Positions 45,875-57,350 of a stretch of DNA of 64,000 nucleotides are shown here, piece by piece (position 1 is the first letter of the stretch; the number at the start of each line of letters is the position of its first letter). Below the pieces are notes generated by a model, which was not told the origin of the DNA, ran no database searches, and saw only the letters and a program-made list of their open reading frames with translations. The position numbers and the translations under genes are program-made. This DNA comes from Halichondria panicea (Eukaryota; Porifera; Demospongiae; Suberitida; Halichondriidae): positions 4,090,830-4,154,829 of the forward strand of contig NC_087389.1 of the NCBI RefSeq assembly GCF_963675165.1, written 5' to 3'.

Positions 45875-46301
45875 CAGTAGACTCTCGCTATTCCGGCTCT
45901 CTGAAGTATGGCCACCTCGATATACCGGCCATTTGGCTTGGCACAGAATGCTAGCTATATGTTTACTGCACAAACTCACCCTGAAGTACGGCCACTCACT
46001 ATTCCGTTTACCGGCCAGTGCTGGCTGTCCCAAACAAGGTTTCAATGTAATTTTATACGTATATTACGGCCGGATATGACGTTTTGGGTGTGGTTTAGCA
46101 AATAAAATTGGATTACACTTAAATAGAGAACAGAATGATTCATTATCCTACATTATCCTCGAGACAAGAACCGCAAAAGTAGTCATTAGATTCAAGGTAA
46201 GGTCGTTTTTAAGCCGCGGCTATTTCCTGAGCTGCAGCCACCTCGCTATTCCAGCCAAGCTGCATGGTCCCAAGGGTGACCGGATTAACGAGAGTCTACT
46301 G
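45875..46301. mobile_element. pogo/Tigger-like non-autonomous element (copy B)
   Basis: 427 bp with ends CAGTAGACTCTCGCTATTCC and (reverse complement) CAGTAGACTCTCGTTAATCC, flanked by TA on both sides. Alignable along its length with 38316-38736, including the CACAAACTCACCCTGAA and TAAAATTGG blocks. Confidence 0.85.
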
Positions 46302-46573
46302 TATACTATATTTTGCGGCTGAATAACTTTGCAACTGAGCCAAATCAGCAGAAAATTTGACCGTTTTTGCAGATCTAACTATATATATTGCGTCTTAGGC
46401 ATTGTGTGTCATTCCAGTATACCAGTTAGGTTTGTGCGATTTGCAAAGTGATCAACACTCACAAAATTTGCATGATGCTCGCTAGTAATTATTATATGGT
46501 ATAATTATAGCACTGTCCTATTATATAAGCTCAAGTACTGTTAGGTATACAGGCACATGTATATAGCTTATAT

Positions 46574-47112
46574 AAACTGGATTATTAGCGCTTACTTGAT
46601 TATAAGCGTATCTTTAATTTAAGCGCATGCTCAACTGCAGGCTTTTATACTCGAATTGAAGCGCTTTTCCATTTATGCGAAGGTTATTAGTGTAATTTTA
46701 GAATTGATTCAGCTTGTACAGTGCATGATAGCTATATATAGCTGGTGATATCCATCTGTAAGGACTCTCTGGGCATGCTGTTACCTTGTCTGATCATGCT
46801 GAGAGAATGTGAGACATGGATGAGGTTCTTTTATTCCAAGTTCCTGGTCAATATGATAAAATAAATATGAATTTAAATGATTATTTGATGTAAATGAACT
46901 GTAAAATGAACTGTAACATAATAGATCCAGTTAGGGTTGCCTGCTTGCCTTGCTTGCTCACTTTCTAGCCAGCTTGTGAGTCAGCCCTCATCACGGAGAC
47001 ATCTGGTTGCTGGGTGGGGCTCAAAATGACTGCATTATAGGCGCATTCTCGAATATAAGCGTATAAAGCTCTGCTATTGACCCTAAAAGCGCATGCGCTA
47101 ATAATCCAGTTT
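46574..47112. mobile_element. Inverted-repeat element in the KY1 5' flank
   Basis: AAACTGGATTATTAGCGC at 46574-46591 is exactly inverted at 47095-47112. Further GCGCATGC and TATAAGCG words inside run in both orientations. It ends 90 bp upstream of the KY1 start codon. No target duplication recognised. Confidence 0.6.
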
Positions 47113-47201
47113 CTACGATAGTTAACAGCATAGATGTAATATTTAACACATGGCTTTAATGTGGGAGAAACTTATTAAAGCCTCTCATTTCTCTTTACAG
47201 A

Positions 47202-50200
47202 ATGGGCACGTGCTCATCAAAAAATAGCACTGATGTTGTGCATGCCGTTGTCTCAGTTCAGGCAAGAAAATCATTTTCCAATAAATCTGTGAAAAAAGCC
47301 GATTCATCCTCAATCGCATTCCCCACACCCCCACCTACCCAACAAGTTCCTGATCATCTTGTGGAAAAATCGGACTCATCCTCGAGGACACCCCCGCCTA
47401 CCCAAAAAGTTCTTGATCATCTTGTGGAAAAATCAGACTCATCCTCGAGGGCATCCCCCACACCCCCGCCTATCCAACAATTTCCTGATCATCCTGTAAA
47501 AAAATCAGTCTCATTCTTGAGCGCATCCCCCACACCCCCTACCCAAAAAGTTCCTGATCAACATGTGGAAAAACTTGATTTGTCTGCAAACGCATCTCCC
47601 ACAACTTTACCTACCCCCTACAACCAGATTCTCAAAGCCAATGAAGACTCTAGTTTGAAAAGAGCGCTGTCTCTACCTGTAGTTAGCAGCCGCCAGCTTG
47701 TTTGCTCAGACAATAAAAAGCCGGCTGAACACGTTTTCTCTAAGGAGGACAGTGACATTACACATTCGTATGATGGCAAACTCAGTCCCTTGGTAGTTGA
47801 TCCCGACCCTATAGAAAACAATCCAAATCATTCGGAGGAAGCTTGTCAGGAGCTAGTATCCGCGCTTGTATCTATTGACGAAGAAGCGAGAGAAAAAGTA
47901 CAAACAATTCTTACGAATTGGGAAGAGTCGGAAATCATGTCGACCATCAACGATCATGCTCAAAGTGCCTCAAACCAAACAATTGATGGTGACCTTTCCA
48001 AGTTAGCGTTGTACTTAACAGATGATCTCGGCTATTCAGATCTCGCGAAAGCGTTCGCCATTTACATTTGGATATGCACCAACATTTCAATAAACAAGAG
48101 TATTCGTACGAAGTATGAGACGAAGTACACCGATCATGAATCGTATATCGAAGCCCAACATGTTTTGAAATACGAAAGTTCAAACTATGTCGGGTATTCA
48201 ATTCTCTTTGTTGAATTGGCCAAATTGGCTGGGATTAGAGCCAAGGTGATCAGAGGGGAGATATCTCATGTACCCACTCCAGCGCTACCAGCCGATGAAG
48301 CGAGGAAGTCTACAGCTATTGCTCATACTTGGAATGCGGTGAGTGAAAAGCATATGTGAAGTAGTAGTAGTAATGAATGATACTGTATAATTATACACAC
48401 GTGTAGCCATGCAATGCAAAGAATTGTATTGTTGTTGTTGTTGGATTATCTCCCTTCGTGCATAATTACATTTCTACATATGCACTAAGTGATGTAGGAC
48501 CTTATACATGTACTATGTAAGTAATGTACTAAAAAGTCTGCACAATACTTGCAAACTTCACAGATTACCTAATGGTAAAAACTTTCCGCGTTGGTAGGAG
48601 CATAATTATTTATTAATCCCCTGCAAGTCGAAAACAGTTTATACAAATTGTTTGCCGATTACATAACCTCCACATCTGAGGCAAGGCCTTATATAGTTCT
48701 GCTTGATAACGGTATTTTCACAACATAATCTTCTAAAGATCCATTCTTCACATTTGCATGGATGGGCTCCATGCATGTGGTATGACTTATATGCCAATGT
48801 GCTAAATCTTCTTTGGTTTTGCTCGCTTCTATTCAATGAACAAAATCTGCCACAATAAACAAAACTTGTTATGTAGTTATTGCACTATCGATTCTGTAAA
48901 CTCACCACTTAGGCATCCAGGTGAGCAGACTTATGTAGAATCACACAGACAAACAGACACACTGACCGGCTACTATAACCAGCAGCGCAATTACAGTTTG
49001 CAGTTGCCACGGTTGCATGCATGACTATACTCGAAAAATACAACTGTCGCGGATGGTCTGATATATGGTTTTACTCTTTGTGCAGGTAAAATTGGATGAA
49101 GTCTGGTTCCCTGTCGACTGTACCTTCGGAGCAAACTATTTTGACAAATCGATGGAGGCCAGGTACAACTACATTCGTCACTTTTTTGCCGCCACCCCCT
49201 CCACTTTCATCCTCACCCATTGGCCAAATAAGAAGAAGTGGCAGCTGCTTGAAACTCCTGTCGAACGAGAAGCGCTCGACCCGCTAGTTATTCTCCCCTC
49301 GTGTGCAGCTGGTAGAGGAATACGTCCTCTAACTTGGAGACGATCAATCATAGTAAGCGACGAAAATCAGCACTCAACTGTCGTCAAATTAACAGCCCAT
49401 CCGTCACTGAGAATAGGAGTCAAGCTGCAATACATGAATATGAAAACCTTTAACTATGAGGAGGTCACGAGCAAAAACCTCATCTGTGTTCAGCGGGACG
49501 AAGACGCAGTGTGCATCCGTGCAGCACTTCCTTTTAAGGGGTCATACTCACTACTTCTCACAGTAAATAGGGAAAAAAGGAGAGGATCTCGAGTTCCACA
49601 AGTGTTTCTTTCTTACAACATATGTGTAACTCATATGAGCAAACCATTACAGCAAATCGGCTACCCCAAGGTTTACCAAATGGCTGCATCAGCATACAAT
49701 TTCCAACTACTTTTCTGGAACCAGTCCTCTCATGATTATATTTGTGAGAGTGATTCAGAGCAGCTGAATTTGGCATTCAAGGCAAAGAGAAAAATGACTT
49801 GTTTGCACTTTCTTGTCCCTGGGAAAACTCAACAAACCAGGCCAAAGGATCACAGCGTTGTGTACTACTACAATACCATGGTTGTTACAGAAACAGATGG
49901 TGCTGGCAGTGACCAGGGCCTGCACATGCTCAAAGTGATATTCCCTGCGGAAGGGTGGTGGACCATCTGCTTGAATGGAACGAAAGGCAACCCAAACTTT
50001 CAATCACTAGCCCCCTATGTTACACTGCTGAGCTATCAGGTGTACGCTCATCGAGGAGACTCAACCTCCACCTTCCCCTACATCATTTCACCACAGGTGT
50101 CTGTCTGCTACTTCGATCCGATATCAAGTGTCTCTGAGTCTATTGATATTCCGTTCACAACCACAAAGCCATTGGAATTCCAAGCGTACCTTATGGAAAA

Positions 50201-51623
50201 TATTCCAAATGCTCCTGAGTTGGAGTCCTATGTTCAGATCAAACAAGCTGAGCTCTCCTCAAACCAGTACAGACTCACAGCCATGTTCCCGAAACCTGGC
50301 CAATGGCATGTTCATGTGTTTGCTTGTCCAGAGGAAGATGACGAAGATAACGAGACCGTCCGTGGTTTGTTTTCTCTTCTTGTGAATGTTGAAACGCCTA
50401 TGCAAGGTGCTGTGTCAGTGGCTCTCAGTTTAACAATTGCAGAAAAGATTCAACTCTACTTTCCAAACAAAGGTTACATCAGTTTCCCTGATATCGGCAA
50501 GCCATTGACAATTGACTTTGAATGTGATAAAAACACATCTTTCCAGCATCGAGTGTTTCCAGAAGATCAAGACGAAAAAACTTCAAAAGAGTACAATGGC
50601 CTGTCGCTCTTTACGCACTGTACGTACCTCACTCCACTCAACCGACCAGGTCTTCCCTCAAGCTTTCGTCCGATTCTACTGTCACGACGATCAATAACCC
50701 AACCAGTACTGCCTACTCACCTGTGTGAAATCATCTCTTATCAATTGCATGCCTCCTTTCCTTGGCCCGGAAAATGGACTGTGAAGGTCTTTGCTCAAGC
50801 TCCTGGAAGTTCTGATTACTCACTAGCATTTCACGTTACTATGAAAGTAACCAAGCCCTCGAGAGGAATTTGTTATCCCTTTATCTATGAGGAATTTATT
50901 CAGCTTGGCATTCGCATACCAATAGAATCTATCTGCTACAATCCAATCTGTAGTGAATCAACACAATTTGAGCTCCCTTTCATTGCCCCAGATGATCTCC
51001 AATATACCTGGAATATTGAAGTTGCCGGTAGTGATAGCTGCTATAAGAAACAAGGCTTTGTCTATATATCCGGGAACGCCCTTGCCGGACCTCCAAACAA
51101 CCACTTTCAACTGTCGTTTTCAACCCCTGGCATCTGGAGAGCAGTACTCTTTGCCAAAAAATCTACTCCAGAAGACAGCATACCTGAGGAAGACAGCTAC
51201 AAACCTGTGCTTGAGATTTCCCTTTTGGTCAACACTGTCGACAAAGATGTAGCTTTTCCTGAGATTTACCCAGCCTTCAAAAAATATGGCCTAAGCATTG
51301 CAAAAATGAATATTCCTTTTCTCTCTCGTGTGCAAAATAGTGTACAAAACACTTCTACTACAGTGATAGTTTCGCTGTTCAGTTTGGGTCCGGGTAATGT
51401 GCAATTTTATTGTCGCGTCAAGTGTGCTGAGAAGACCGAAGAAGAAAATCGGTTGTTGTTGCTGCGTAGTCAGATGTTGGAGGACACATATTCTGGGCTT
51501 AATGAAATTCGTGTCGATATATCTGAACCTGGAACATACAAGATACAGCTCGGGGCAAAGTGGAGGGATTGCAAGGAATATAAGTATGAACCTGTGCTCA
51601 CTCATATCGTTAGCAGTATCTGA
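47202..51623 (+). CDS. KY-type transglutaminase-like protein 1, catalytic Cys missing
   Basis: Two exons, 47202-48338 and 49086-51623, encode 1224 residues. MGTCSSKN is a good N-myristoylation plus palmitoylation signal, so membrane anchoring is likely. Residues 34-150 contain about five imperfect repeats of roughly 26 residues with the pattern EKSDSSS, Pro-rich, QQVPDH. The transglutaminase-like core follows: YVGYSILFVELAKLAG, HTWNAV (His375), VWFPVDCTFG (Asp390). The position of the nucleophile is Tyr329 in SSNYVGYS, where the paralog at 62.5 kb has Cys. The remaining 800 residues carry about five beta-sandwich-like repeats ending in motifs such as GQWHVHVFA, GKWTVKVFA and GIWRAVLFA, as in kyphoscoliosis peptidase family proteins. 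It probably has a structural rather than enzymatic role. Confidence 0.85.
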
Positions 51624-52339
51624 GGAACTACACTTTTTTTTTTAGATAGCGACGTATAGGATAGTGTATTGTATTGATTTTCTCTACCAGTAGTACCCTC
51701 GTTCATTTGCATTGTAATTTTAGACTACTTTTGATCATTAACCAATGCGTGGGTGTTGATTTATTTGGAGGTGGAGCTCGTTGCTGCCAGAGAACGGGAA
51801 CCTAATTTGCGGATGGGGGACTGGCCATCACTTGTGGATTGATTTGGGTAGATCGAATTTAAGAACAAAAAATGCAACTGTTGCATGTGTTGCACCTGTT
51901 GCAGCCAAGGAAGGGCGGCTGATTTATACTATGGGCGTGGTTTCCAGTCTAGCAACACTGCACTAGCTGTACTGTGCAGCAGGCAAATCCAACCCGTATG
52001 CAAAGGCGCTATATATAGCAGCTCGGAGTTTAATACTAACCTAGATTCCTTGCTCTAGACTAGTTAATAATAGAAAGTCAATCTGGCTAGCTATCCCACT
52101 AAAATGTGAATCGGATCCTGTGCTCTATGTCAGTATCAGTATCAGAGTTCTCTGCCGGTAATAATGTTTACCATGCAGATAAAGAGTGACTGAACGACGG
52201 TGACAACGGATTATAATAATTATAATGCCACAAATCAAACATAATTATTATGCATGTAATTATGACCATAACTGGGTAAATAGATAATAATAGTATACCG
52301 TACAGATAGTTTTGGCATTATTCGAAAGTTTGGCATTAT
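51624..52339. other. Spacer between KY1 and the PHD/P-loop gene (convergent 3' ends)
   Basis: Contains a segment (about 51745-51785) matching sequence beyond the Mutator-like element at 45.3 kb. I searched for terminal inverted repeats that could bound the downstream two-gene module and saw none here. Confidence 0.4.
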
Positions 52340-55300
52340 TCAGTTAATCACGGATAACTTTCCAGCTGGTGGATGACAGCTTGGACATATCCAAACTTGG
52401 CTCTCGAAAGGCAGCTCCTTCAAACCTACACAGGTGTAGTGATACCATCGCCAGCATGAGTCAGCCTCACACCCGACCCACATGCGTTTTCCCTTCTTCG
52501 TAAATTTCCCTCCACATTGCTGGCAGTGTTTCTCGTCTTCTGTATATATACAGTAGCACAAAATATTAATGGGCATGGTGACGTGTGCATGAATAAAATG
52601 TTGCTGTTGAGAAAACAAATTACTGTGTGCATGCATGTGTGCATGATTTTTACTTTCACGCTTGAAAGCAGAGGTACGTTTGCAAAAGCCATTTTTTAGA
52701 TGCTGCTGTCTTGACCAAACCACATGATGGGTGGAGTTGGCTGAAAAAACGCTCTATGAAAAAACGCTCTATGAAAAATGCACCTCTCTACAAAATGCAT
52801 CTCTCTACAAAATTCACCTCTCTAAAAAACGCATCTCTCTACAAAATTCACCTCTCTAAAAAACGCACCTCTGTACAAAACGTCTCTCTGAAAAATGTAC
52901 CTCTCCAAAAATTGCACCACCTATTTTTTAAAACGCACCTCTAATAAAAAGCAGCACCAAAACGCACTAATGCACAGTGGCGTAGCCAGGATTTTGGGAA
53001 GGGCAGGGCTCAAATCAGTTGAGCAGGGCATCACTTTTGCTCAGCAGTCAGCATGCGAATTAGATGGCCCTGCCCACATTTCCATTCAATGACATCCGGC
53101 ATTCTAGTAACTATACGCATGCAGTACAGTGCAGAATACATGGACAGATCACAGCTGAGTAGGAGTTGATAAAGCACAAAGGGGGGGGGGGCTCTAGCCC
53201 CTCAGCCCCCCCTCTGCCTACGCCACTGATGCATGCTGGTGTATAATCATGCATGCATCCTCACATAATTTATATGGACTATGCCGGAAAAGTTACCTGG
53301 TATTTTCTTGAGTTTGATGACCGAGTCAACCACTTCAATAGCTGTGATCTGTTGTTCTGCATGCATAATTTATAATAATGCATTCAAGTTCAACATTGAC
53401 ATACTATAATTATTATAGTCCGGTCACCCTATAATGTACATAATGTATGCATGTATGTACATGTATTATTATAATAATTATAGGGACAAGTACAGTGTCG
53501 CATGCAGTTTGGCCGCAATAGCAAGGTGGCTGCTTTAACAGCCTGCCACATGCCAATTAATTCGTGCCTAGCGAAACAAAAGGTATAATTATATAGAGAG
53601 GTGACCGTAATTCAAAGAGCTGAGAGTCTATACCGAATAGCGCAAAACACATTCTACAAAACGTCCACAAAATGGAACCTCCATTAAAAAATTATTGCTG
53701 TTATTTTGCACAATCGTGAAAACCTATAATTTATATAGATGCATGCATGTATAATTATAGCTGGTCCCGGCCGACCTATCTCACTTACCAGGGGAGACTT
53801 TTTGCTGCAATTCAAGCATTGGGGGATCCTGATGTGCCCCTTGAGTAATGGATGAAATGGAGGTCTTTTTATCTGCATCATGACGACTGCCCTCAAAATG
53901 TTTTTGTAGCTTTCTCGGTTTAATCTTGTGGCAGATTGGAGAAAATGATTGCTTGAGAGCAGCCACAGAATGTTTGTTAATTGGAGTGCTAGTAAAAACT
54001 CCTCTTGGTGTTGGCAGAGCTCTCTCTTTTCTCTTCTTTTGAGGATTAAGTAGTGAGGAATGCTCAATAACGTCGGACCGTGTAGTAAACTCAACTTCAT
54101 CATTGTCCGATGTAATTGGTGTAATCTGTTGAGAGGTGTGTAATTCTGCCTCAGAACTTGAAGGTGATCCATTCAAAGAAAGTGAGAGGTGTGGTCTCGT
54201 GCATCGCTTCTTCTTGGGAGACCTACACAACTTGGCAGGAGAATACAATTTTTTCTTCAATGTAACTGCAGCTGTTTGCCTCACATTCCTGCTCTGGTGA
54301 GCCTCATGTGCAGGAGTTTGTTGAGAGGAGGATGCAGGAATTTGTTGAGAGGAGGATGCAGGAGTTTGTTTCAGTTCAGAGGAGGCTATATTATATATAT
54401 AAATGATGACTGCCATAAATTAATTATTTTGAACATACGGCTTTTAGGGGCGGGGGGGATATTGCCTCATTAATTGAATAAAGAGTTATAGCATTTTCCT
54501 ACATAACCCAATAATTAATTTACCTTTCTCTAGTTTTGCTACTGTGTCGTTGCTGAGAGACGATTTTTGTATCACAAAACTCCGCACGTACACGTTGTTG
54601 GGTGACTGTCTTCCTTTTATTCCCGTCTGCACGTAGGGAAGGTTCACTCCAGGTTTGAGGAATAGCTGTGGAACACTTGGTTTGATACTGCCCCTGAACA
54701 AATTCGTAAGAGCACTCTTAAATGAGGATGACAGGGACTTTCCCATAGATTCATTGTGCTTCCTCAACTGCCCAATGTTGATTGCAAACTGATGAGAGCT
54801 TATATTTCGTACGAAAGTCAACACCTGCATGCATGCAATGCATATACATATAAATTGCATATAATAATTAGTATAAAACTGTTTACAGTATACTCTTGCA
54901 TGTTATATATAGTTGTTGTTAACTCACAGTGCTGGAAGGCTGCTGTGCAACTGATGAACACAGAACACGCTGGATGTCTTCTTTTGTTAAGTCTACTTGG
55001 GCCTCCATAGGTTCCAGCTGATACTTGGTAATGATTGGAACCATTGTGTTTTCGAAGTACTTCCATATCATTTCTTCAGCCTCAGGTTTCAGGACGTTTG
55101 CAACAGACAGTATCTGCATGTATTATTATTATTATAGCAAACCAACTATATACACTGTGTATTGTGGGGGTCTATATATATATACATGAATTATAAGCTT
55201 ATATAATTATATACGCATTTTCACCTTGAAAGTTGCTCCAAGCAACCAAGAGTAAGAAACGAGAAGGCGATGACAGGTGTTATCTGGCATTAGATGCTCA

Positions 55301-57046
55301 ACACGGGTAACAATGTGTTTGAAAAAGTTGTCTGCCTCTGGTGATTTGAAGAATTTCCCCATAGATATTACAACACCTACAGCTTTCCCAGCTTCCTTTG
55401 CCATGATTCGTTTCAACTTTCTGTCAGCATCAACATGTCTTGCTGCTTCAATATGTCCACTTTCCTCAAAAGGAACGAGAACAGCCCTAGTGATGTATCT
55501 ATATAATTATAATTAAGACCTCGTATTATTATAGCCGAAATGTTTGAGGCACTTAAATGTCCTTTACCTATATATATATATATGAAAACTGGGAAAATCA
55601 TAATACCTTGGATCCATGCTTGATAAAGCTTGCAGGCAGGTAGTATTCATTGATGTGAGAAACGTAGTTTTCGGGGCATCAAAAGAAGTAGTAGTGGCTC
55701 TGGTACCTCTATCAAAATGAAAGAGCAGCTTCTCCGATACTTCAGATGGATGAGACGGGTCATCAATAATCATGCCCAATGATGTGAGACTGCCAAACTT
55801 GATAGCTTTAACATCTGTGATAGATTTCACCTTGCTGACAGTATCCATTCCAACCAGGGATAAAGCTGCTTCAGCACTCCGTGTTTTGCCTAGCGAGACG
55901 TTCCCAACAGCAATAGCAGCTGGCACTTGAATTCCAATATCCTGCAGGAGAGAATAGTGGACTGCAAGGACTTCTGCTCCGATCATGAGAGTGGCTGCTG
56001 GAATGTTATGTTGGTACACATTCTCCAAAGCTTCCAACAATGAATGGAATTGTGATGGATCAAGAGATGCCGGGACAGTCGATGCCTCTTTTGAGGTAGG
56101 AAGACTATGTTTATGTAGTACACTGTCTGAAACGTAGTCCCCGAGCCAAATGAAGGGACTAGTTTTTGGATCTACTAGATCCCCATCGGCATTCATGTGC
56201 ACTTGACCGTTGAACACCCAAAGTTCAGAATGTGGTTGCAGACCTACAATCGTTGCCACTTGCTTCGTGTAATGGTGTGGATCTTCAGACTCCGACTTGA
56301 GGCAATAGAAATCCTCCAGCTTTTTCATGAGGTAAGCCTCGAGCTGTATATATAATTATGAGCTAATATTAATTATATAGATTGATAGCTTAATCAATAG
56401 CTACCATATATATAGATAAAATCCCTCTAAAAAATCCTGCCAAATCATCAGCAAGACGTTACAATCTTATAACCTTTGTGGTAAGGATCGTGATGTATAC
56501 ATAACGCAATCTCATAATGTTATCGCAAAATCGCAAAAATTATCATGCATGCTTATATTTTAATATCGGGATTTGCATGCATGTGTGTAATATATAGTTA
56601 TACTTACATTGTACATCAAGACACCTAAATATATATCTTTACCTGTGTGTTTGATGCATGAGTGGTGATTGAAGGATTGTGCACAGAAAATCTTAGTGAG
56701 TCAATGAGAGATCGTCTGCCACCTTTGGTCCAATCATTGGGAAAATATCCTTCTCTATAATAATTATTATAGTGTAATGATGAATATGCTCTATCTATAA
56801 ATGTGGATGGTGACATCTATTATCAGTAACAACGTACCCGAGAGTAGTTCCATCACTGAAGGTGACTGTGCATATATATCCAGACAACGGTCCATCCTCA
56901 TTCTGCACTTCATACGAAAGGTCAATCTTGAAGTTACTCAATGCCTTGAACGATGAGTCCTTGTACACACCAAATCTGTTATTTTTTTCAAAGATATCAA
57001 TGAAATAGTCAACAGTTTGACTTTCACTGTCTGATTCAGAATCCAT
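52340..57046 (-). CDS. P-loop NTPase-like protein with C-terminal PHD finger
   Basis: Nine exons, phases consistent, 891 residues: 57046-56838, 56754-56643, 56343-55607, 55498-55225, 55113-54928, 54824-54524, 54385-53789, 53356-53297, 52539-52340. The N-terminus is acidic (MDSESDSESQ). Residues 108-310 include LMKKLEDFYCLKSE, SPFIWLGDYV and a Walker A loop, AVGNVSLGKT (Lys260, Thr261), followed by a Walker B-like LGMIIDDPS and then RYITRAVLVPF. This resembles a family of uncharacterised animal proteins with GPSGTGKTTA and GVDDPQSK motifs. The middle is Ser/Lys-rich with CRSPKKKRC and several basic, probably nuclear-localising clusters. The last 66 residues are a PHD finger: CQQC, GCEADSC, WYHYTC, WICPSC. 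It is divergent from, and shares a 304-bp promoter with, the KDZ-like gene, which suggests joint function in the nucleus. Confidence 0.75.
52745..52960. repeat. Short-unit minisatellite
   Basis: About ten degenerate units of about 19-20 bp based on CACCTCTCTACAAAA / CACCTCTCTAAAAAACGCA. It lies in the last intron of the PHD/P-loop gene, next to a hAT-like MITE. Confidence 0.85.
52975..53228. mobile_element. hAT-like MITE in the last intron of the PHD/P-loop gene
   Basis: 254 bp bounded by CAGTGGCGTAGCCAGG and (reverse complement) CAGTGGCGTAGGCAGA. A G-run (53181-53190) followed by CTCTAGCCCCTCAGCCCCCC is typical of this class. Flanks share only ATGCA, so the target duplication is unclear. 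Confidence 0.7.
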
Positions 57047-57350
57047 GGTGGGCCCTATATATCAAGAACTTGATGAAAATTAACTTGGCTTGCTAAACAG
57101 AGTAGACTTGCAGAGGGATTGGCTCGGATTTACAATGTCCTAATAGGTCTAAGTAAGTCTCTATATATATGCCTGCCACATGTTATGGAGGAGCTGCTAC
57201 AGTGATCTCTATAGTGATTTCTAGCTGCCATGTGCACAAAGTGTAATAAACTTTCTGCACTGCACCCTGTCGACCTTGACTGTACTGTATGTAGAGTGAT
57301 GATCCACTAGTCTGTGCATGTATAGATACACTATACATATTGATTCTGAA
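57047..57350. promoter_or_regulatory. Divergent promoter between the P-loop/PHD and KDZ-like genes
   Basis: 304 bp between start codons on opposite strands. No TATA box or E-box was singled out. The shared short interval implies co-expression. Confidence 0.55.

Larger units (their letters stand above)
44140..47201. other. Element-rich intergenic region, no gene recognised
   Basis: Holds the Mutator-like element, Tigger-like copy B and an inverted-repeat element ending 90 bp before the KY1 start. Sequence right after the Mutator-like element (GGGTGTTGATT, GAGGTGGAGCTCGTT at 45295-45330) is repeated downstream of the KY1 gene at about 51745-51785. No further exons were found. Confidence 0.5.
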
